Of a stretch of 5,575 nt of DNA, positions 1 to 5,133 are shown piece after piece. A program made the position numbers and the translations under genes. The stretch's first letter is position 1. Each line of letters opens with the position of its first letter. The notes below the pieces were generated by a model, which was not told where the DNA came from, searched no databases, and was given only the letters and a program-made list of their open reading frames with translations. The stretch comes from an uncultured Saprospiraceae bacterium (GTDB taxonomy: Bacteria > Bacteroidota > Bacteroidia > Chitinophagales > Saprospiraceae): positions 1 to 5,575 of the forward strand of contig CALDEN010000120.1 of assembly GCA_937942405.1 (NCBI GenBank). The letters run 5' to 3'.

Positions 1-201
1 ATTAAGTCCGACAGAGCAGACTAGAATCGCAAAAATGAGTATCCACAAATTAGCTCCCCTAAAGACGATTCCTTTACGGATCTCTTCTTTGGTGTCTCGC
101 TCGTGGGCATGATCTTGATCTTTTAGATTAAAAAGATCTCCCAACCAGGTCTTTAAAGCACTCGAAAATGACTGGGAAGTTGTATTTTGATCTTGACTCA
201 T
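1..201 (-). CDS. DUF389 family membrane protein, N-terminal 67 residues (partial, runs off the left edge)
   Basis: ATG at 201-199 reads leftward without a stop to base 1, so the C-terminal and larger part is missing. Residues 1-40 are polar and presumably cytoplasmic. Residues 40-51 (EIRKGIVFRGAN) lead into a hydrophobic segment (LWILIFAILVCSVGLN, 52-67) that reads as the first transmembrane helix. The stretch with RGANLWILIFAI and SVGLN is typical of the DUF389 (TIGR00341/TIGR00271-type) hydrophobic proteins, where it normally continues into an STAVIIGAMLISPLMGP-like block; that block would lie outside the window. DUF389 proteins are multi-pass inner-membrane proteins of unknown function, so no substrate is proposed. 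The gene appears monocistronic at its 5' end, with a candidate promoter at 262-293. Confidence 0.82.
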   Translation of the reverse strand, partial: MSQDQNTTSQSFSSALKTWLGDLFNLKDQDHAHERDTKEEIRKGIVFRGANLWILIFAILVCSVGLN

Positions 202-261
202 GATACCAATTGTATGATTAAGACGCTAGATTAAGATATAGGTCATAATCGTAATATGATA

Positions 262-293
262 CAAAGTAATGGATAATTATTGATTTGGGCAAA
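262..293 (-). promoter_or_regulatory. Candidate Bacteroidota-type promoter for the DUF389 gene
   Basis: On the minus strand, TTTG at 293-290 is followed after 20 bases by TTACTTTG at 269-262. The Bacteroidota housekeeping promoter is TTTG, about 19-21 bases, then TAnnTTTG. The spacing fits, and the -7 box has one mismatch (second base T instead of A). Transcription would start near 255, giving a leader of about 55 bases before the ATG at 201. Short motifs of this kind also occur by chance. Confidence 0.42.
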
Positions 294-295
294 GA

Positions 296-329
296 AGGCT
301 CAACTGTGGGAAGCAGAATTCACTGAATT
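296..329. repeat. Direct repeat copy A (34 bp)
   Basis: The copy begins AGGCTCAACTGTG and ends CACTGAATT. It matches copy B at 389-422 at 29 of 34 positions without gaps; the first 13 bases are identical. Weaker similarity continues afterwards (GATTAGGACTGTA here, AATTAGGATTGTA downstream of copy B). It lies on the 3' side of the GxxExxY gene. Confidence 0.7.
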
Positions 330-388
330 GGGGAATTAGCAGGATTAGGACTGTACCTGATTAGATAGGCTCTGGGATGAGCTTCGAG

Positions 389-422
389 AGGCTCAACTGT
401 GAGGAACAGGATTTACTGAATT
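389..422. repeat. Direct repeat copy B (34 bp)
   Basis: This is the second copy of the repeat at 296-329, offset by 93 bp. It begins AGGCTCAACTGTG and ends TTACTGAATT. All five differences from copy A are transitions (G/A or C/T). With two copies and an irregular continuation this is not a CRISPR array. It looks like degenerate copies of a dispersed element of the kind often found around GxxExxY genes in Bacteroidota (recollection, not searched). Confidence 0.7.
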
Positions 423-494
423 ATAATAGCTTATAGGAGAATTAGGATTGTATAAATTCATGAATCCTGAAATTTCTGCTCCCATTATATAACA

Positions 495-884
495 CTAGCT
501 GTTTGGCTTGGGATGATATTTGGGATTGAACATAAGTTTGTACTCGAGGCTTTTAGCTCCAAAGTTTATCAATAGCCCCAATGGAAAATCATAGGCCACC
601 GTATAATTTTTGGCTTGAGCCAAATGAGCATCTTCTAATCTAATCTTAGCTTTTAATTCTACGACTACTTTATCAGCTACAATAAAATCGGCCCTTCTGG
701 TACCTACCTCTATATCCTCATAATATACTTTCTGGGATGACTCTCTGAGATATTCTAAATTGGCTCGATCAAGTTCTATGGCAAGGCATCTTTGGTAGAT
801 TACTTCTTGGAATCCCGGGCCCATTGTATTATGTACTTTCATAGCACATCCGATGATCTTGTAGGTTAGTTCATCTTCTATCAT
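495..884 (-). CDS. GxxExxY protein (PD-(D/E)XK nuclease-like fold)
   Basis: The product is 129 residues, the usual length for the GxxExxY family (TIGR04256 / PDDEXK_3). The name-giving motif is G24-F-Q-E27-V-I-Y30. The putative catalytic core of a PD-(D/E)XK fold follows: ADF with D66, then the strand VVVELKAK with E76 and K78, then AHLAQAKNY with Q90 and Y94. The tail has the typical GLLINFGAKSLEYK block (103-116). All key residues are present and the frame is intact, so the protein could be active, but no GxxExxY biochemical role is established and I infer none. The start at ATG 884 gives the normal N-terminus (DELTYKIIGCAMKVHNTMG). No Shine-Dalgarno or promoter is evident. The gene stands alone, flanked by direct repeats on one side and an inverted repeat on the other, which suggests it travels or co-evolves with these repeats. 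Confidence 0.88.
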   Translation of the reverse strand: MIEDELTYKIIGCAMKVHNTMGPGFQEVIYQRCLAIELDRANLEYLRESSQKVYYEDIEVGTRRADFIVADKVVVELKAKIRLEDAHLAQAKNYTVAYDFPLGLLINFGAKSLEYKLMFNPKYHPKPNS

Positions 885-913
885 TGTTCTAAATTACATT
901 CTTTATACTATGT

Positions 914-984
914 GATATCAGAATTTCAGAAATCATTGATACGTCACTAATTTGAATTTGCTAGATTCTGAAAATTCTGAAATC
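914..984. repeat. Imperfect inverted repeat between the GxxExxY and DUF1059 genes
   Basis: The arms 914-934 (GATATCAGAATTTCAGAAATC) and 964-984 are each 21 bases and can pair over 19 bp with one mismatch and two single-base bulges, around a 29-base loop. The motif ATTCTGA occurs at 965-971, 974-980 and 991-997, so the right arm is also a short tandem pattern. The element is 22 bases beyond the DUF1059 stop on the minus strand. It could end the gcdH-DUF1059 transcript, although it is AT-rich and lacks a U-tract. It could equally be one end of a repeat element carrying the GxxExxY gene. Confidence 0.6.
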
Positions 985-1005
985 CCGTAAATTCTGACTC
1001 ACTTC

Positions 1006-1233
1006 TTACAATGCCTCGAACTCTGCCCTACGCTCTGCCATCCATGCTTGCATCTCTGCTGGATTATGCATGAGTTCCATCATTTTATTCATCGCTTCCA
1101 TGTGAGCTGGATCGGCTTTTTTAAACATTTCTGAGCCATGTTGCTTGCTCATTTCTGCGATCTCTTCAAAGGTATCGGCAGTAAAGCTTTTGTCGCAAGC
1201 TCCTCCGAGCTGTTTGCAGGTCATGGTTTTCAT
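1006..1233 (-). CDS. Small DUF1059-like protein
   Basis: This 75-residue protein begins MKTMTCKQLGGACDKSF, which matches the start of DUF1059 domains (K-T-x-x-C-x-x-L-G-G-x-C-D). It continues with TFEEIAEMSKQHGSEMF (21-37) and a Met-rich helical tail (MNKMMELMHNPAEMQAWM, 48-65). Two cysteines (C6, C13) are conserved in the family as I recall it; whether they bind metal or form a disulfide is unknown. There is no signal peptide or membrane segment, so it should be cytoplasmic. It starts 19 bases after the gcdH stop on the same strand and is probably co-transcribed with it. The function of DUF1059 is not established. ATG 1233 is preferred over the in-frame ATG at 1224 because homologues usually keep the MK(T) start. 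Confidence 0.78.
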   Translation of the reverse strand: MKTMTCKQLGGACDKSFTADTFEEIAEMSKQHGSEMFKKADPAHMEAMNKMMELMHNPAEMQAWMAERRAEFEAL

Positions 1234-1252
1234 AGCATATTGGGTTTATTGC

Positions 1253-2440
1253 TTATTTAAACGCATTTATCCCAGTCACATCCATTCCTGTTATCAGTAA
1301 GTGGATGTCATGAGTACCTTCATAAGTAAGTACCGTTTCGAGATTCATCATATGTCGCATGATCGGATACTCATTGGTAATACCCATACCTCCATGTATC
1401 TGTCTTGCTTCTCTTGCGATTTCTAAAGCCATGTTTACATTGTTCCGTTTTGCCATGGATATCTGAGCAGGAGTAGCTTTACCATCATTGGCTAAGGTTC
1501 CGAGTCTCCATGCGAGTAACTGAGCTTTGGTGATTTCTGTAATCATCTCTGCTAGCTTTTTTTGCGTAAGCTGGAATCCTCCGATAGGCTTACCGAACTG
1601 CTCTCTTTCTAATGAATATCTCAGTGCAGAATCGTAACAGTCTAGTGCTGCTCCGATCGCTCCCCATGCGATACCATATCTGGCCTTAGACAAACAAGAT
1701 AGCGGACCTTTAAGCCCTCTGACTTCTGGGAATACATTTTCCTTAGGTACTCGTACATCTTCAAAAACGAGCTCTCCCGTGATGGATGCTCTCAGTGATA
1801 ATTTTCCTTTAATTTCTGGAGCAGAGAAGCCTTTCCAGCCCGATTCTACGACCATTCCTCTGATCTTTCCTTCTTCGTCTTTGGCCCATACGACTGCTAG
1901 ATCCGCTACTGGACTATTGGTAATCCACATTTTGGCACCATTGAGGATATAGGCATCGCCGTCATCCTTTATATTGGTGGTCATGCCACTCGGATTAGAC
2001 CCATGATCGGGTTCTGTCAATCCAAAACAACCTATAAATTCTCCACTTCCTAGTTTAGGAAGATATTTCATCTTTTGTACCTCAGAGGCAAATCGATAGA
2101 TCGGATACATCACTAGCGAACCCTGCACAGAAGCCATCGATCTGATTCCTGAATCTCCTCGCTCTAGCTCTTGCATGATCACTCCATATGCGATCTCATC
2201 CATACCACCGCCACCATACTGTACAGGTAGACTCGGGCCGAATGCCCCTATCTCTGCTAAACCTTTAAACAAGTGCTGTGGACACTTAGCTCTCTCAGAA
2301 TAATCCTCGATGATCGGACTTACTTCTTGCTTAACCCACTCTCTTACTGCATCTCTCGCCATTCTATGGTCATCTTGTAATAGATCTTCTACGAGGTAAT
2401 AATCGTGGTGCTGATACTTATCGGTCTTTACTGAACTCAT
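1253..2440 (-). CDS. gcdH: Glutaryl-CoA dehydrogenase (acyl-CoA dehydrogenase family)
   Basis: This FAD enzyme oxidises and decarboxylates glutaryl-CoA to crotonyl-CoA and CO2, a late step of lysine and tryptophan degradation. At 395 residues it is full length for a bacterial, cytoplasmic form without a targeting peptide. The N-terminal helical domain carries R100 in GIRSMASVQGSLVMYPIY; the equivalent Arg in human GCDH contacts the glutaryl carboxylate, which separates GCDH from other acyl-CoA dehydrogenases. The middle beta domain has GCFGLTEPDHGSNPSG (137-152), WITNSPVADLAVVWA (172-186) and KLSLRASITG (213-222). The C-terminal domain has REQFGKPIGGFQLTQKKLAE (279-298), QIHGGMGITNEYPIMRHMMN (347-366) and the catalytic base E374 in LTYEGTHDIH. 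Similarity to the human enzyme, as remembered, runs along the whole chain, ending in TGINAFK. ATG 2440 follows an A-rich leader, and a candidate -7 box lies at 2462-2469. DUF1059 follows 19 bases downstream. Confidence 0.92.
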   Translation of the reverse strand: MSSVKTDKYQHHDYYLVEDLLQDDHRMARDAVREWVKQEVSPIIEDYSERAKCPQHLFKGLAEIGAFGPSLPVQYGGGGMDEIAYGVIMQELERGDSGIRSMASVQGSLVMYPIYRFASEVQKMKYLPKLGSGEFIGCFGLTEPDHGSNPSGMTTNIKDDGDAYILNGAKMWITNSPVADLAVVWAKDEEGKIRGMVVESGWKGFSAPEIKGKLSLRASITGELVFEDVRVPKENVFPEVRGLKGPLSCLSKARYGIAWGAIGAALDCYDSALRYSLEREQFGKPIGGFQLTQKKLAEMITEITKAQLLAWRLGTLANDGKATPAQISMAKRNNVNMALEIAREARQIHGGMGITNEYPIMRHMMNLETVLTYEGTHDIHLLITGMDVTGINAFK

Positions 2441-2461
2441 TTTTTTGAATAGTTTATGTCA

Positions 2462-2469
2462 CAAAGATA
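2462..2469 (-). promoter_or_regulatory. Candidate -7 promoter box for gcdH
   Basis: On the minus strand TATCTTTG (2469-2462) matches the Bacteroidota -7 consensus TAnnTTTG exactly and lies 21 bases ahead of the gcdH ATG, implying a leader of roughly 15 bases. The matching -33 box is weak: only TTTA (2489-2486), after 16 bases. For the divergent folB gene the best I see on the plus strand is TTTG at 2516-2519 followed by poor -7 candidates, so I do not call a folB promoter. Confidence 0.35.
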
Positions 2470-2557
2470 TGTATAAGTATAGGCTTAAATGGTCGTGAAA
2501 AGAGAAATAATCGGCTTTGTCTATGCTCATAATCTGATGATAATCTAGTTTTACAGT

Positions 2558-2908
2558 ATGATTACAAAAGTAGGACTTAAAGGAGCTGAATTTTATGCCT
2601 TTCATGGATACTATCCGCAAGAACAGAAGGCAGGCAATACATTTATCATAGACATAGAAGTCGAGATAAAAAGTTTTGACAGTGCAGACGACAATATTAA
2701 TGATACGATCAATTATGAAGAACTCTATGCGATCTGCAAATCTGAAATGGCGGTTACCCAAAAACTCCTCGAAACAGTCGTCCTCAATATCATTGAAAAA
2801 ATAAAGTCGGATTACTCCAATGTCATCAAAGGTGAGGTAAGACTAGAAAAAGTAGCTCCTCAAATGGGTGGCAAAATCGCTAAGGCTTTTGTAGAGATGA
2901 AGTTTTAA
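2558..2908 (+). CDS. folB: Dihydroneopterin aldolase
   Basis: FolB cleaves 7,8-dihydroneopterin to 6-hydroxymethyl-7,8-dihydropterin and glycolaldehyde in cytoplasmic folate synthesis. The 116-residue length is normal. Comparison with the Staphylococcus aureus enzyme (from memory) places the substrate-binding and catalytic residues at E22 (HGYYPQEQKAGNTF, 16-29), Y53 (DTINYEELY, 49-57), E72 (KLLETVVLNI, 69-78) and the catalytic lysine K98 in VRLEKVAPQMGG (94-105). The opening VGLKGAEFYAFHG is also characteristic. ATG 2558 puts these residues at the expected distance from the N-terminus. It is the only plus-strand gene in the window, divergent from gcdH (117-base shared spacer) and convergent with the anti-sigma gene (90 bases to its stop). 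No other folate gene is visible, so it appears to stand alone. Confidence 0.93.
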   Translation: MITKVGLKGAEFYAFHGYYPQEQKAGNTFIIDIEVEIKSFDSADDNINDTINYEELYAICKSEMAVTQKLLETVVLNIIEKIKSDYSNVIKGEVRLEKVAPQMGGKIAKAFVEMKF

Positions 2909-2998
2909 ACGCAGATGATCATAGGCTCTTTTGCAGTCAAGCTGAAAATAAAAACAGACCTAAAACTGCACCGATATTTCTATGAATAACAAAAGTGA

Positions 2999-4477
2999 TT
3001 AAAATCTTCTAGATAAGGAGAGCTGATATCTTCTAGCACTCAGACGACTACTAAAGTCATCTTCTCTATACACATCTGATAGTCCTCGAACATAATCAAA
3101 GGATACACCTAGTCGTGTATTTTCACCAATTGACCGTCTAAGGTTAACGCCAAGATTTAATTGAGTACTGAATTTATTTACAGCTTGCTGGTCCTGAGTA
3201 ATGGAAGTCTGACCGCTCGAGAAATCACTTGAACTTAGATCGAAAGATTCCAGCTCGTTTTCTAGACCGACTAGATAATTAATTCCTACGCCTAAATGTG
3301 TAGAGCATTCAAATCCGGAATTCTGCATAAGACTGTATACCAATCCGGTCGACACACCTATATTATCAAACTGATGTCTATTATGAAGATCTAAGACTAA
3401 ACTCGTCTGATCTACACCTACCGCAGCATTACGAGCAATCACTACATCAGACTGTATCAAACCAAATGGAGAAGCCATAGTTAAGTCTAAGGTATTAGAA
3501 AGATCACCGCTCTCGTTTTGAAGGTCATAATTTACATTAGAATTATGACCAGAATAGGAAATTACTCGATCCCATGATACTGAACCGAATAGTGAAATTC
3601 TATTTTTGACATGATACTCATATTTCAATGCCATCGTCTTTCCACTTCCTTCTTCGAAAGTAAAATCTGCAGGATCCAGAGCTGTGAGATAATTACTATT
3701 TAAATGAAAACCCCACTTACTCACCCCCGTAAAAAACGAAATAGTGTTTTTATCTACAGGTGTATTTAGCTCGTTTACTGTTACCGCAGCAATCAAAAGT
3801 GGTCTTTCTGAAACCTCAAGAAAATAATCCTTTGCATTAAAAGGGCTCAATATTGATTCATTTCTATCTGCATCTGAAACAGTAAGAATTTCTTTTTTGG
3901 CTACAGCCAAAGGAGCTTTTAAGAATGACGTTGATGTGTACGTAAATGAAGAACTAGATGCAGATGTGGCTTCAGATGTGACTTCAGAAAAGTCAGTTTC
4001 TAAATCTCTATCTATTGCATACAAATGATCTGTACTCTGCATTTCAGACTCTATTCTTTGATCGTATCCGACCTTTACATTCTGTGCTTTAGATAAAGAA
4101 TTATTTATCTCATTATTGCTAACTACTGATAGATTAGTATTTGTTTCTGTATCGATGGTCTCCTTATTAATAGAAGAGAATGAGTCCGAGTTATGGACCT
4201 TTGAAGTGGTCGACTTTGGATTATCCATCGATGTAGTAGATTCTACTGAATCATTCATGTCTAGCAACAGAGAATCGTAGACATAAAATCCTGCCACAAA
4301 AAGTACTGATATGAATCCTACTAAAAATACCATGAATCCAAATCTTCTTTTCTTCTTAGGAGGAGCTATTTCCTTTTCTATCCTATTATACAGATCGGTA
4401 GACGGCTCTAGCCAGTCCTCTGAGGACAAATCAGGGCTATTAAAAGCCTCGTTCCATATGTCGTTTTTATTAGGCAT
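2999..4477 (-). CDS. Probable anti-sigma factor with inner-membrane helix, long linker and outer-membrane beta-barrel-like domain
   Basis: Numbered from ATG 4477 (492 residues). Residues 1-40 are a short polar domain with a W-x-x-P...Y-x-x-I-E pattern (DWLEPSTDLYNRIEKEI, 21-37), like the cytoplasmic sigma-binding part of many Bacteroidota anti-sigma factors. A basic patch (KKKRR, 41-45) precedes one hydrophobic helix (46-67), so the N-terminus should face the cytoplasm. Residues 68 to about 243 are low-complexity, rich in Ser, Thr, Asn and acidic residues, and look disordered. From about 245 to the end, alternating hydrophobic/polar stretches suggest 8-10 beta strands (for example RISLFGSVSWDRVISYS, 293-309, and LGVSFDYVRG, 456-465), ending in YQLSLSRRF with the terminal Phe typical of outer-membrane barrels. 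There is no signal peptide; the helix would act as anchor. The gene overlaps the sigma gene by 8 bp, implying coupled translation. A TTG start at 4489 would add four residues but is less likely. The anti-sigma role is inferred from architecture and gene pairing. Confidence 0.75.
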   Translation of the reverse strand: MPNKNDIWNEAFNSPDLSSEDWLEPSTDLYNRIEKEIAPPKKKRRFGFMVFLVGFISVLFVAGFYVYDSLLLDMNDSVESTTSMDNPKSTTSKVHNSDSFSSINKETIDTETNTNLSVVSNNEINNSLSKAQNVKVGYDQRIESEMQSTDHLYAIDRDLETDFSEVTSEATSASSSSFTYTSTSFLKAPLAVAKKEILTVSDADRNESILSPFNAKDYFLEVSERPLLIAAVTVNELNTPVDKNTISFFTGVSKWGFHLNSNYLTALDPADFTFEEGSGKTMALKYEYHVKNRISLFGSVSWDRVISYSGHNSNVNYDLQNESGDLSNTLDLTMASPFGLIQSDVVIARNAAVGVDQTSLVLDLHNRHQFDNIGVSTGLVYSLMQNSGFECSTHLGVGINYLVGLENELESFDLSSSDFSSGQTSITQDQQAVNKFSTQLNLGVNLRRSIGENTRLGVSFDYVRGLSDVYREDDFSSRLSARRYQLSLSRRF

Positions 4478-5036
4478 ATGCTTGTCCAAAAATTATTTCG
4501 ATTTCTGTAATATTATTTCTTAACATTTTTTTGGCCTTTGACAATTGACTTTTAGAAGTCCCTTGTGATATACCTAACTCTGCAGCGATTTCTTGATGAG
4601 AAAACCCATCAAGCACATACATATTGAAAACTGTTCTATACCCTTTAGGAAGCGATTGTATCGATTTAGTAAGATCCTGAAGGTTCAAATTTTCCAATGC
4701 TTCTGCTGGTTTTTTAAAGGTATTTTTAAAATCTAGAACATTACCCACAAAATCCAAAAAAGTGTTTTTACGAAGATGTTGTAAACAGGTATTTATCAGC
4801 ACTCGTTTTGCCCAACTCAGAAAAGGTCCTTTACTAGAATCGAACTGATGAACATCTTTATAAATTTTCACAAAAGCGTCTTGCACTAAGTCTTCGGCAT
4901 CTTCTTTCGACTTAACATATCTGAGAGCTGTTAAAATAAAAAAACGACTATAGTGCTGATATAATTCTTTGAAAGCACTTTGGTCATTTGCCAAAATACG
5001 TTCAACCAATAATATGTCTCTTTTAGAGTGATGCAC
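4470..5036 (-). CDS. ECF-type RNA polymerase sigma factor (sigma-70 family)
   Basis: The 188-residue protein has the two domains of an ECF sigma factor and nothing else. Region 2 (about 21-90) includes AFKELYQHYS, the DAEDLVQDAFVKIYK core-binding helix (46-60) and FLSWAKRVLINTCLQHLRK (72-90), which normally contacts the -10 element. A linker follows, then region 4 (about 122-173) with SLPKGYRTVFNMYVLDGFSH and the helix-turn-helix QEIAAELGISQGTSKSQLSKAKKML (148-172) for -35 recognition. The start is GTG at 5036; an in-frame TAA lies at 5048-5046 and no ATG occurs near the N-terminus. The stop overlaps the start of the membrane-bound partner (ATGCCTAA, 4477-4470), the usual layout of a sigma/anti-sigma pair. 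It would be held inactive by that partner and may regulate its own promoter. I could not identify a convincing promoter in 5037-5085. Confidence 0.93.
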   Translation of the reverse strand: MHHSKRDILLVERILANDQSAFKELYQHYSRFFILTALRYVKSKEDAEDLVQDAFVKIYKDVHQFDSSKGPFLSWAKRVLINTCLQHLRKNTFLDFVGNVLDFKNTFKKPAEALENLNLQDLTKSIQSLPKGYRTVFNMYVLDGFSHQEIAAELGISQGTSKSQLSKAKKMLRNNITEIEIIFGQAYA

Positions 5037-5085
5037 TAAAGCTTGTTATTTTAAATTGTAACACTAACTCAATGAATATGTTTTA

Positions 5086-5118
5086 TGACTGGCCGTCTTT
5101 TTGATCGACGACCAGCCA
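5086..5118 (-). terminator. Terminator-like hairpin after the FAS1 gene
   Basis: The arms 5086-5097 (TGACTGGCCGTC) and 5107-5118 (GACGACCAGCCA) form a 12-bp stem in the minus-strand transcript, with two G-U wobbles and a 9-base loop. The hairpin begins 15 bases after the FAS1 gene stop and ends 49 bases before the sigma GTG. No U-tract follows on the minus strand, so termination may be partial or Rho-dependent. It is the most GC-rich palindrome in the window and probably separates the two transcripts. Confidence 0.6.
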
Positions 5119-5133
5119 CTAAACACTTCAAAA

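Larger units (their letters stand above)
202..494. other. Intergenic spacer with direct repeats, no gene seen
   Basis: This 293-base spacer separates the start of the DUF389 gene from the stop of the GxxExxY gene. I see no credible coding region or RNA gene in it. It contains a candidate leftward promoter near 262-293, two copies of a 34-bp direct repeat (296-329 and 389-422), and trailing degenerate copies of motifs such as GAATTAG(C)AGGATTAGGA (334-350) and ATCCTGAAATTTCTG (465-479). The last resembles the ATTCTGA-type motifs on the other side of the GxxExxY gene. Confidence 0.6.

Noticed and set aside
296..422. CRISPR array
   Set aside because: Only two copies with five mismatches and a 59-base interval that itself shows repeat-like motifs; no cas genes nearby.
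2516..2553. folB promoter (TTTG 2516-2519 with TAGTTTTA 2546-2553)
   Set aside because: The 26-base spacing is too long for the Bacteroidota consensus, and the -7 box would sit almost on the ATG.
2459..2761. 100-residue minus-strand open frame across the start of folB
   Set aside because: It lies antisense to most of folB, has no recognisable motif and a composition typical of a shadow frame; folB has all its active-site residues.
2932..2970. TGCAGT/ACTGCA inverted repeat between the convergent folB and anti-sigma genes as a bidirectional terminator
   Set aside because: Only a 6-bp stem around a 27-base loop, with no flanking U-tract; not distinguishable from chance.
4311..4523. 70-residue plus-strand open frame
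   Set aside because: It is antisense to the anti-sigma N-terminus and sigma C-terminus, both well supported; no motif of its own.
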